Assembly (NCBI GenBank): GCA_900754605.1
Contig: CAAEDK010000002.1
Location: 1-64,000, forward strand
Length of the DNA: 64,000 nucleotides
Direction of reading: 5' to 3'
Origin: an uncultured Oscillospiraceae bacterium
Lineage (GTDB): Bacteria; Bacillota_A; Clostridia; Oscillospirales; Oscillospiraceae
The first letter of the stretch is position 1; the number at the start of each line of letters is the position of its first letter. The translations under genes were made by a program, and so were the position numbers. Positions 9,519 through 17,011 of the stretch are shown piece by piece. Under the pieces are notes generated by a model. The model saw only the letters and a program-made list of their open reading frames with translations. It did no database searches and was not told the DNA's origin.

Positions 9519-10232
9519 TTAATCAATCAGCTCGTCGGCGCCCACGTTGCCGAACACCGCTTCCCAAGAGCGCCGCACATCCTGATTCAAATTTATAAAC
9601 AGGCGGGCATTAAAGCAATTCTCAAAATCCTCCGGATCCAGCGCAACGGAAGTAGCGCCCGTGCTCATGAGATAGCTCAGTTCGTCCGGAGTTCTGGGGG
9701 CACAGGCCATGATACGGGCCGGGCTGCCGGAAACCTGGATAAACTTGTTCAGGGCGGCAAACACCGCCTTGGCATCCACTCCGCCATACAGGCCGTGGTC
9801 GTCAGCTCCGCCCATGAGCATGAAGCAGTAAAACACGGAGATGTATTTCACACCGGACTGCAATGCACACATACCCTGGAGGGTAGACATGACCTGTGTA
9901 GCACAGATATCCACATCCGCAGAGAGCTTCTGCATCGCCCGGATGCCGCCCGTAGTGGATGGGATCTTAATGATTGTGGGTTCCCCTGCGATCTTCAGAA
10001 TCGCTTCCGCATCCCGCATGATCCCGTCATAGTCATTGGAGGGGGTTTGGATGAAGAGCTTGCGGCTACCGGTAGCCGCCCGTAGCTCCTTTACAATGTT
10101 GGCAAAGTCCGTCCGTCCCAGCCGTGCCACCATCTGGGGATTGCAGCACACACCGGCAAAGGGGTAAACGTCAATAAGCTTTTCCACAACGGCTGGCTTT
10201 TCGGTATTCAGGTAAATATCAAACTTGGACAT
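9519..10232 (-). CDS. transaldolase / fructose-6-phosphate aldolase-like protein
   Basis: TIM-barrel aldolase of the transaldolase family, 237 residues, close to the short FSA/TalC form. The opening strand motif VCCNPQMV and the Schiff-base Lys in IIKIPSTTGG are visible. ATG 10232 follows GAGGAGG; the longer frame upstream lacks a ribosome site. It would make or break a C-C bond in a sugar phosphate or a product of the diketone hydrolase. The exact substrate is unknown. Confidence 0.75.
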   Translation of the reverse strand: MSKFDIYLNTEKPAVVEKLIDVYPFAGVCCNPQMVARLGRTDFANIVKELRAATGSRKLFIQTPSNDYDGIMRDAEAILKIAGEPTIIKIPSTTGGIRAMQKLSADVDICATQVMSTLQGMCALQSGVKYISVFYCFMLMGGADDHGLYGGVDAKAVFAALNKFIQVSGSPARIMACAPRTPDELSYLMSTGATSVALDPEDFENCFNARLFINLNQDVRRSWEAVFGNVGADELID

Positions 10233-10272
10233 GTTCGTCCTCCTCCTTGAAGCAGTGACAATATATCCTGGC

Positions 10273-11280
10273 TCAGTCCCGGGTCTGTTCCGGGTAAAAA
10301 TATTGCAGATAGCCATCAGGCAGTTTGGTCATTGCGGAATCCGTGCGCAGTTCCATGAAGAAGCCCAGTTTATCCTTGGTATTCATATAACACCAGCTTA
10401 CCGGCCCCACCTTTCCCTGGCAGGACAGTTCCACTCCTGCCCTCTCATAGTCCTGAAGGGTGCTCTCCCACTGCTTTTCTGGAATCTCCCGGAGGATGTG
10501 GTGATAGCCAATTCCGTGCTCCTTCAGAAAATCAAAGTAAACCAAGGGCCCCTTTACCGGCTGGATAGCTTCCCACTCAATGTTGCCGCACACCAGAATG
10601 GCTACCAGGAAGGAGAAGTCCACATTCTGCAGCCTTCCATCTACCCGAAAACCGGGATCCACTACAGTTTTGTTATTTTGGCACCCCACCTCCCAGGGGC
10701 CGATCTCCAGCAAATCAGTAATGGTTTCGATGGTTTTACGTACATCCGGAGTGGTAATATTGATCTGCGCAATCCGCATGGGCACCACATAATTCGGGTC
10801 AGGCGTCTCACTCTCCCCGGTAATGATTTCAAAGAGAATGCCCAGGGTATCAGTGAGGTCCACCCAGGCTGCCTTGCAGACGGGCGATTCCATCCGTTGA
10901 GCAATGTTGATTCCCTTGGACTCAAGCTTGGCTAAAGTGGTATCCCACATCTGGCCTGGAATTCGCTCCCGCACACAACAGATACCCTCGCCAAACCGGT
11001 CCAGATACCGCTGGTAGATGGTGTCTCCCTCCACCGGCTGCACCACCTGTAAGGAGGTATTCTGGTAATATATTGTGGTGCACATCTGTGTATAGGTAAT
11101 TTCCTGTTTTCCCACTGTCAATCCAGGATGGTTCTGTTCCGTCTCGGTGCGTACCTTCCCAGGGGCAACGGGAAATACCAAGCTTAGATTGGCCAGCTCT
11201 TGGAATATGTCTCGGCTCACCACAGTGATCTGGTCGAAGTTTCTTCCCTTAGCTCTCTCTTGAAGCTCTTTAAAATTCAA
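10273..11280 (-). CDS. double-domain VOC (glyoxalase/bleomycin-resistance fold) protein
   Basis: Protein of 335 residues with two vicinal-oxygen-chelate-like halves, each with paired beta-alpha-beta segments and phrases such as YLDRFGEGICCV and FLKEHGIGYHHI typical of VOC enzymes. The family includes epimerases, lyases and ring-cleaving dioxygenases; which applies here is not clear. TTG 11280 is chosen because AAGGAGG lies 8 nt upstream, while the ATGs further up have no ribosome site. First gene of the minus operon; the operator at 11453-11482 lies 173 bp upstream. Confidence 0.65.
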   Translation of the reverse strand: MNFKELQERAKGRNFDQITVVSRDIFQELANLSLVFPVAPGKVRTETEQNHPGLTVGKQEITYTQMCTTIYYQNTSLQVVQPVEGDTIYQRYLDRFGEGICCVRERIPGQMWDTTLAKLESKGINIAQRMESPVCKAAWVDLTDTLGILFEIITGESETPDPNYVVPMRIAQINITTPDVRKTIETITDLLEIGPWEVGCQNNKTVVDPGFRVDGRLQNVDFSFLVAILVCGNIEWEAIQPVKGPLVYFDFLKEHGIGYHHILREIPEKQWESTLQDYERAGVELSCQGKVGPVSWCYMNTKDKLGFFMELRTDSAMTKLPDGYLQYFYPEQTRD

Positions 11281-11452
11281 TGTTTTAACCTCCTTATCAT
11301 TTCTATTGTTTTCTGGTTCCTTTTGCTCTTTCATATTGCAATTCACATGCCAAATAATTTAGTACTGCTTTGGTACCCGCAAACGTTCAGAAACACATGT
11401 CTAATCCCGCTTCTCTACTACTCTAGAAGACATAGCCGGCCAGTACCGTCCT

Positions 11453-11482
11453 TGCATAACTGCAAATTTTTGCGTAACTGCA
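11453..11482. promoter_or_regulatory. 30-bp symmetric operator, copy 3
   Basis: TGCA-TAAC-TGCAAATTTTTGCG-TAAC-TGCA. The 14-bp core is identical to copy 1, more than 11 kb away, and the flanking TGCA tetramers have the same spacing. It lies upstream of the minus operon, so one regulator probably controls both operons. The surrounding stretch 11281-11756 has no gene I can support. Confidence 0.7.
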
Positions 11483-11756
11483 TGTTCCTACAGACAATAA
11501 ATTATTTTAAAGATTTGTTGCGTTCTATTCTAGACTCTAGATCTGGCACAATAAATTCCAGTCTTTTGTATTGCCGATACAAAAGATTGGGAAACCCTTG
11601 ATTTACACTAGTTAGGTATACGAAGCACTCTTTTTTCTCTATTTCAGATATCATGCACTCTTCAATAGAAAAATGTATTGTTAATGTATGTTGTTCTATG
11701 CACGACGACTTTTTCCCAGCAGCTAGTTGAACATCTACTTTTTATTTGAACATAAC

Positions 11757-11801
11757 AAAACCTCCATAACATTGGGTAAATGCCAATATTATGGAGGTTT
11801 T
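11757..11801. terminator. bidirectional stem-loop
   Basis: A 19-bp stem (11757-11775 with 11783-11801, one mismatch) around AACCTCCATAA / TTATGGAGGTT. T or A runs flank both sides, so it could terminate transcription in either direction. First of several stem-loops in 11757-12053. Confidence 0.6.
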
Positions 11802-12015
11802 ATAAAAAAATAAGCTACATTTCAGCCCTGCAGTACAAGACCAAAATGTAGCTTTTAACTTGGCATATGCATACGAAAAAGATTCAGCATTTCGCTGAAG
11901 CAGCCTTCTGGCCGGCGGCGCTTTTGCGCCGTACAAGTGTTTTGGCCGAAAGCCAAAACCTTGGCGCAGGCGGAATTCACTTCTGCCGAGTATGTGAAGT
12001 CCTCACGGTATCCAT
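11802..12015. other. gene-free, hairpin-rich stretch
   Basis: No supported gene. It contains an inverted repeat AAGCTACATTT ... AAATGTAGCTT near 11813-11853 and short hairpins (TTCAGC/GCTGAA, GGCGC/GCGCC, TTTTGGC/GCCAAAA) between about 11881 and 11960. A 64-residue minus-strand frame here has no ribosome site and overlaps the hairpins. This could be a small structured RNA or the remnant of a non-autonomous element. Confidence 0.4.
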
Positions 12016-12053
12016 AAAAAAATAACCACACCAAAAGGTGTGGTTATTTTTTT
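12016..12053. terminator. perfect 17-bp bidirectional terminator
   Basis: AAAAAAATAACCACACC / GGTGTGGTTATTTTTTT with a 4-nt loop. It has T tracts in both orientations and is a textbook terminator downstream of the minus-strand gene ending at 12215. The 160 bp between it and that gene hold nothing recognisable. Confidence 0.8.
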
Positions 12054-12214
12054 GTCATGTGTTGACAAAAAAGATGCAGGCGCAAAGAGATGAATTCAGG
12101 GACTATGCAGCCCAACATTGTGCAAGTAGAGGTTGAAGGAATAGAGGCCCCAGATGTTCTTGCGCTGTATAGATTTCAGGCGCAAATTATCTTCTGCGTG
12201 AACGATGGGATGCA

Positions 12215-14833
12215 TCATGATTTTAACGTAAGAGCCAAGACCTTCGGGCGAGCGCCTTTCTCATACTTGAATCCCAATGCATGACGGATGATCTCGGGCA
12301 AGTAGAATTTGTCTCCGTCTCGCTTCAGGTATCCCTCCCGAATCATATACAGTTCGTCTTCGCTACTCAAGCCCGCATATTCAGGCAACAGCGGCAGCAC
12401 TTTGTGTTCTAGCGGCAGCTTCTTCAGTTTTTCCAGGATCGGTTTGAGCGTCGTATATTCTTGTTCCACTTCTTCTACCTTTTCTGTGGAGCACGTGGAA
12501 ACCGCCGTTCTGATTTCAGGTGGCATCATAATACGATCTTCATAATTGGTTTTTTTAGTAGGAGGCTCAGATGCATACTTCAAAAATCGAATGATGTCTC
12601 TTGCTTGTAGTTGTCCGTTAAAATCTGACAGCGCCGCCAAAATCCATCTGGAAGAATACGCCTCGTTTGACGATGTCTTTCCGAGTTTTTTCCCCCACAA
12701 TTTTTCGAGTGCATCCTCGATTACGTTTTGCGATGCCTGGTCGATTTCGTGTATATCCTCATAAAATTTAGGATCTGCTTTGGATACCAACCATACCACC
12801 AGTCGCAGTGCTTCATTAGAAGACCACTTCAACTCTGCCTGTCCATTGGCTTGGTGAAATTGCTTGAAGTTTACGTCAACGGCGGAAAGCGCCATATCCC
12901 GCCGTATAAAGACAATGATACCAAGATGGGGATATTTTGCAATCATCTGTGCAACGACGTCTTGGCACAGGGCCCTGATTGCGGATTGCTCATTTTCATC
13001 CATGGAAATATGGGTCAGGATATCCTCCAGACCGTCAATAAGAAAAATAATTTTCTGGTTCTTTACTTCCAGCACCTGGTTGACCTCTTGCAAAGTAGTG
13101 AACTGCGGATCAACGGAGCTGGCGAGCAGGTGCTCCCAAAAAGATAGCCAATCTGTGATCTGGTTCTTTTCTCGCTCAATTTTAATAGAATTATCTGAAA
13201 AAATCCCTTTTCCAACCTTACACCCGGAGATTTTTTCATTTACGTTATCTATACATTTCTGCAATATTTTTGTGAGCTGACCTATATTTCTGGAAGCAAT
13301 TACTGGTAAAAAGAGCCCGGTGGCAGAGGTATCAATCGGCTCCCCAATGCTTTTGCAAAAGGCAGTCCACTCCATGGCATCGCACATTTTTCGATACAGG
13401 AAAGTCTTTCCCGACCCCTTTGCGCCCATCACCACAGTTGTGGGGATCACGTCGTTGTACGTCCGGGAGAGGTATTTCAGCGAGGTGGTCATCAGAATAT
13501 CGAAATCCGCATTGCTTTCGGCTGTTAGTTGTGCGCTGGCCATCCGATTGATTTTGGTCAGTGTTTCCTCACGACTCTCCTTCGTGATGACCGAAGTTAC
13601 TGACTGCTCCGCATCTTTATAATTCTGCTGAATCAGCTCCTTCAGCTTCAGGTAGAGCCCTCGCCCGGTCAGGCTCTGGAAAATCTGCTGTAAGGAGGTC
13701 AGATGAATCAACTCGCTGGCAAAGGGCAGCTCCGTGACCACGTTGCTGGTGAACCGAGGGAGCTCGTTGACTTCTTCCTCCGTTTCATAGCACTGAAATA
13801 GTTCTGCAAAGATATCATTTTTTTCCTCCCTGGACAGTGTGTCCGGGATCATATTCAGAAAAATTTCAGGCAACACAGCGTCCGCCGTAATGTTGAGACC
13901 CTTGAGCAGGTACCTCAACAGGAATTGGGTTCCTTTGATTGACTGGGTAGAGGTGGAGCTAACAAAATATTTTTTTACCCTGGGATCCAACAGAAGTGTA
14001 GACGAATATTCACTGATTCCGGCACGGAGATCCACCAGAGCGGCGCATAGACCCATCTGCACACAGATCCTTGAGAGGACTTCAGCAAGCATATATTCTT
14101 TACCCTTGCTGTTTGCGATGCTCTCCGGAGTGGCGTACAAATCAACCAGCTGTTCCTCATAGCGATAGGTGGGGAGGAAGATATGCTCGATCTTTCTGGA
14201 GGTGGTTTCGATGGTGATCGTGGAGCGTTTTAGTTTGGAGCAGGCCAGATTGACGATTTCGTCTATATCCCTGTTGTCCTGAATCAGGGTCAGCAGATCC
14301 AGGTAACTGAACGTATCCTTCATCGTGTCTTGCTGGAGCCAGGTCATACCGGGGGCCTCAATATCCGCATCTACAATCAACAAGCGGTTAGGGCTCCGAT
14401 TTTCCATCACATCTGACCACGCCTTGGCAAATGCCAGCAGAGACAGCGTCCGCCCAACGCCACCCTTATAGGAGTGAAAGGCAATGACTGGATGAGACAG
14501 ATTTACCGGCGTCTGCTCCGGATAAGATGACGAGTGATACAGGACATTGGAAAATAGCGGTAATATTTTTCCTCCTTTGGAACCCCCATCATCCTCTTGA
14601 ATCTCCACGGGGAGTTCCCGATCTCCAATATCCAACTTGATTTTGTGCTCTGAAACATCATAATTGGATCGAAACATGGCCCGGAGGATTTCTTCCACTT
14701 GATCACAGGCATCCGGCTTTGCATATACCGTAATATCCGTGGGGTATACATCAACGGCGGCAATCGCGCTCTCCCAAGAGGCGCGATGCAGCAAAAAATA
14801 CCGTTCGACATCCTTCCAAGTATAGAACTTCAT
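12215..14833 (-). CDS. two-domain NTPase with KGGVGR-type ParA-like domain
   Basis: Large protein of 872 residues. The first ATPase domain has the deviant Walker A HSYKGGVGRTLSLLA (about residues 115-130), followed by LLIVDADIEAPG, as in ParA/MinD relatives. A second P-loop domain begins at VMGAKGSGKTF and has the Walker B IIFLIDGLEDIL, like AAA/STAND NTPases. The C-terminus looks helical, winged-helix-like. ATG 14833 is chosen because it starts one base after the stop of the partner gene. KGGVGR-type proteins occur in mobile, defence-like contexts; that role is inferred here from its position and pairing. Confidence 0.7.
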   Translation of the reverse strand: MKFYTWKDVERYFLLHRASWESAIAAVDVYPTDITVYAKPDACDQVEEILRAMFRSNYDVSEHKIKLDIGDRELPVEIQEDDGGSKGGKILPLFSNVLYHSSSYPEQTPVNLSHPVIAFHSYKGGVGRTLSLLAFAKAWSDVMENRSPNRLLIVDADIEAPGMTWLQQDTMKDTFSYLDLLTLIQDNRDIDEIVNLACSKLKRSTITIETTSRKIEHIFLPTYRYEEQLVDLYATPESIANSKGKEYMLAEVLSRICVQMGLCAALVDLRAGISEYSSTLLLDPRVKKYFVSSTSTQSIKGTQFLLRYLLKGLNITADAVLPEIFLNMIPDTLSREEKNDIFAELFQCYETEEEVNELPRFTSNVVTELPFASELIHLTSLQQIFQSLTGRGLYLKLKELIQQNYKDAEQSVTSVITKESREETLTKINRMASAQLTAESNADFDILMTTSLKYLSRTYNDVIPTTVVMGAKGSGKTFLYRKMCDAMEWTAFCKSIGEPIDTSATGLFLPVIASRNIGQLTKILQKCIDNVNEKISGCKVGKGIFSDNSIKIEREKNQITDWLSFWEHLLASSVDPQFTTLQEVNQVLEVKNQKIIFLIDGLEDILTHISMDENEQSAIRALCQDVVAQMIAKYPHLGIIVFIRRDMALSAVDVNFKQFHQANGQAELKWSSNEALRLVVWLVSKADPKFYEDIHEIDQASQNVIEDALEKLWGKKLGKTSSNEAYSSRWILAALSDFNGQLQARDIIRFLKYASEPPTKKTNYEDRIMMPPEIRTAVSTCSTEKVEEVEQEYTTLKPILEKLKKLPLEHKVLPLLPEYAGLSSEDELYMIREGYLKRDGDKFYLPEIIRHALGFKYEKGARPKVLALTLKS

Positions 14834-14834
14834 G

Positions 14835-15260
14835 CTATATACCCTCCCCGATCCATTGGGCAATTTCCTCGAGTGTATGATCAAATTTCGAGACAGCGGA
14901 TATGTATTGCTCATCTGGTGGAATGCAATATCTGCACATTTGGTGGTATTCTTCTGGGTGAACTGAATCCCCACATCTCGTTTTTATGGCCGGAAATTTA
15001 TACATTCCTGCTTTCTTTAAGCATTTCAATAATTTGCGCAAATCATGCTGGCCAAGTGCTGTTTTAACTTCACCCTGTGCATCTGTCGTTTGAATCAAGC
15101 ACTCCTGCTTCATGACTTCATATTTCAGTCCGCATTCCACGCAGTATGCCAAAATGAGCCGTCGGCTCAGGTTGCTGCCGGTGCCCTGCCAGTTGGAATA
15201 TGCATGATAATGCTTCTTGAAGGCGTTTTTATAATCACGCTGATCAGCTCGAAGAGACAT
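14835..15260 (-). CDS. small helical protein paired with the KGGVGR NTPase
   Basis: Protein of 141 residues, not confidently recognised. The pattern LSRRLILAYCVECGLKY, then a later GQHDLRKLLKCLKK, is weakly reminiscent of HEPN-like helical domains, but no clear RxxxxH motif is visible. ATG 15260 follows GTGGAG; its stop TAG is one base from the next ATG. The tight coupling suggests the two products act together, perhaps this one as effector or sensor. Confidence 0.6.
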   Translation of the reverse strand: MSLRADQRDYKNAFKKHYHAYSNWQGTGSNLSRRLILAYCVECGLKYEVMKQECLIQTTDAQGEVKTALGQHDLRKLLKCLKKAGMYKFPAIKTRCGDSVHPEEYHQMCRYCIPPDEQYISAVSKFDHTLEEIAQWIGEGI

Positions 15261-15363
15261 ATAGCACTCCACTTCAAAATGATAAAAAGAAATTCTTGAA
15301 GAAACAGTCGGAATTTGTATACTAAAAACTCAAAATCCAGCAATATCAGGGCTCGAACGGCAA

Positions 15364-15405
15364 AGGTGTAGGAGTAGTCAAGTAATAACCGACTCTCCTA
15401 CACCT
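15364..15405 (+). terminator. stem-loop with T run
   Basis: An 11-bp perfect stem AGGTGTAGGAG / CTCCTACACCT, extended by AGTC/GACT, is followed on the plus strand by ctttttac. No plus-strand gene runs into it. It lies in the gap 15261-15452 between the NTPase pair and the first phage-like gene, so it may mark the prophage edge. Confidence 0.5.
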
Positions 15406-15452
15406 CTTTTTACACCGTTCTGCCGCTTTAAGCACAGAAGCAAATAATAACT

Positions 15453-16079
15453 TTACTCGCCGCCATACCCGCGCACGTCCTCGACAAATGACCTGTTTCT
15501 CAAGTTATTCTCATACGCTTCCCGGATGATACGGATGGCGATGTCCACTTCTCCATTTTGAAGACCATTATCTTTGATGATCTCCTCATATTCGGCATAG
15601 ATCCGAAAGACTCGCTTAAACTGTTCTCTGGTTACAGGATTGTCGGGGCAGACACAATATGAGGCAAAGCTTATGATAGAACTACGCTTACTCTCAATGT
15701 AAAGGGACATGGTGATCTCATTGTTTTTATCCAGTCCTTCTTTCAGAGCTTCAATGGATTTGGCATACACCTCTGCCCGCTCATTAACCCATTTCATCCA
15801 AGAATCACGCTTTGCGATGTTGTCCGAACTGTAGTGAGACTCCACACTGCTTAGCATAGTTTTCACATCATGAATGGTTGTGGACATTTCCTGCATGGTC
15901 TGGCGCTCTTGCTTTTTACGAGCAAAATACTTTCGGATTTTGACGAATTCAGGAACGACTTTCCCTTTAAATTCCAAAACTTCTCCGATGATCTGCATAA
16001 CCAGAAATACACCGATGATAGTGAGTCCTAACACGACAGGCACATTCAGATACTCGATATAGCCTATCATTGTGATCAA
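15453..16079 (-). CDS. membrane-anchored coiled-coil phage protein, unknown function
   Basis: Protein of 208 residues with one N-terminal transmembrane segment (about residues 14-32), then a charged helical cytoplasmic part. I do not recognise a family. TTG 16079 overlaps the stop of a preceding 27-codon frame, with GGATGG upstream; ATG 16070 is the alternative. As the last gene of the phage transcription unit it could be a lysis helper or a lysogenic-conversion gene. Confidence 0.6.
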   Translation of the reverse strand: MITMIGYIEYLNVPVVLGLTIIGVFLVMQIIGEVLEFKGKVVPEFVKIRKYFARKKQERQTMQEMSTTIHDVKTMLSSVESHYSSDNIAKRDSWMKWVNERAEVYAKSIEALKEGLDKNNEITMSLYIESKRSSIISFASYCVCPDNPVTREQFKRVFRIYAEYEEIIKDNGLQNGEVDIAIRIIREAYENNLRNRSFVEDVRGYGGE

Positions 16080-16159
16080 TCACCATCCTTTGCCAAGGCA
16101 GTGTTTCCGCACTTCGAGCCATGAACGCTGAGGGTCAAAACTAAATTTTCTTCGACCAT
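16076..16159 (-). CDS. 27-residue small ORF
   Basis: ATG 16159 has an excellent AGGAGG 8 nt upstream, and the stop TGA overlaps the TTG start of the next gene (TTGA). It may be a leader peptide that couples translation of the membrane protein downstream. No family recognised. Confidence 0.45.
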   Translation of the reverse strand: MVEENLVLTLSVHGSKCGNTALAKDGD

Positions 16160-16189
16160 TACTCAACCTCCTATGGGAAAACACAGATT

Positions 16190-16675
16190 TTAATTGTCCA
16201 TCACTTCTTCGATTGAGCCCAAATCGGTCCACTTCACATTGACCGTCCCCGGCTCCCACACATTGTTGTCCTGCCCGGATTGCCACACATGGCCGTTGTG
16301 GGTGCAACAATTTCCCGTCATGTACGGGCTCGTGGACATGGCGACGAAGGGGAGGGGCTTCTTAGGATCGTCCGACCAGTAGAACCCCCACTGGGCGGGC
16401 AGTTCCTCCGGCTCCTGGGGGTAGATGTCGCTGTTGTAGTTTTGGATAAGGCGCACAATACGCCCCGCAGAAGACCGGCACAGGAACCCGTCCGTCTTGC
16501 CGGCTTTGCGCTCCAGCATGTTCTTCTTGGCGATCGCGGCAGAGAAGTCGGGAATATAATCCTCTTTCTCGTACAGTTCGGTGCCCGTCATGCCCTCGGA
16601 GGTCTCCTGCAAATCCTGGGCCCGACGCATGCCGTATTTCCGCATAGTGGTCAGCACAAAATCCTTGTCAGTCAA
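16190..16675 (-). CDS. phage protein with possible carbohydrate-binding C-terminus
   Basis: Protein of 161 residues. The N-terminal half is helical; the C-terminal half has Trp-rich strands ending with GHVWQSGQDNNVWEPG, which resembles chitin-binding-type (CBM5/12-like) modules found on tail proteins. It starts at TTG 16675, overlapping the previous stop, with GGAG in range. Lying after the DGR reverse transcriptase, it is probably a virion surface accessory. The binding role is an inference. Confidence 0.6.
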   Translation of the reverse strand: MTDKDFVLTTMRKYGMRRAQDLQETSEGMTGTELYEKEDYIPDFSAAIAKKNMLERKAGKTDGFLCRSSAGRIVRLIQNYNSDIYPQEPEELPAQWGFYWSDDPKKPLPFVAMSTSPYMTGNCCTHNGHVWQSGQDNNVWEPGTVNVKWTDLGSIEEVMDN

Positions 16676-16997
16676 CTCCGTTCACTCCTTCCCGAATCGC
16701 ATTGGCCAGTTCCACATAGGACGCCAGCTCTTTCTGAGCACGATACAGAGCCTCGTTGCTGAGGTCGATCTCATTGTCCATGCCTTTCTTCAGGAACTCC
16801 TCATAGTTGTCCTGGACGTTCTGGACAATCCCGTCCCAGGTTTCCACCTCCACGTGGTACTCGTCGTACTCATATCCGGTGAACTCCTCGGTTTCTGCCG
16901 GTTTTACATTTTGAAACAGCCGCACAAGGCTTCGGTTGGTTCCCGGGATCTGCTCCACGGCGAACTTCCCCGGATCGACCATTCCCTGTACCTTCAT
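16668..16997 (-). CDS. small phage protein downstream of the reverse transcriptase
   Basis: Protein of 109 residues, acidic, with no recognised domain. ATG 16997 is chosen because GAAAGGAG precedes it; the longer frame lacks a ribosome site. It starts 15 nt after the reverse transcriptase stop. It does not look like the basic four-helix Avd accessory protein of other DGRs, and no other Avd candidate is near the DGR. Confidence 0.65.
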   Translation of the reverse strand: MKVQGMVDPGKFAVEQIPGTNRSLVRLFQNVKPAETEEFTGYEYDEYHVEVETWDGIVQNVQDNYEEFLKKGMDNEIDLSNEALYRAQKELASYVELANAIREGVNGVD

Positions 16998-17011
16998 AGG
17001 TGCCACTCCTT

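Noticed and set aside
8400..10085. 561-codon plus-strand frame across two SDR genes and the aldolase
   Set aside because: Runs antisense through three well-supported enzymes and has no start signal.
11742..11936. 64-residue minus-strand frame
   Set aside because: It spans a perfect stem-loop and has no ribosome site; more likely non-coding structure.
12215..14833. KGGVGR protein considered as plasmid or phage partition ParA
   Set aside because: It is fused to a second P-loop NTPase and has no ParB-like neighbour or parS-like repeats nearby.
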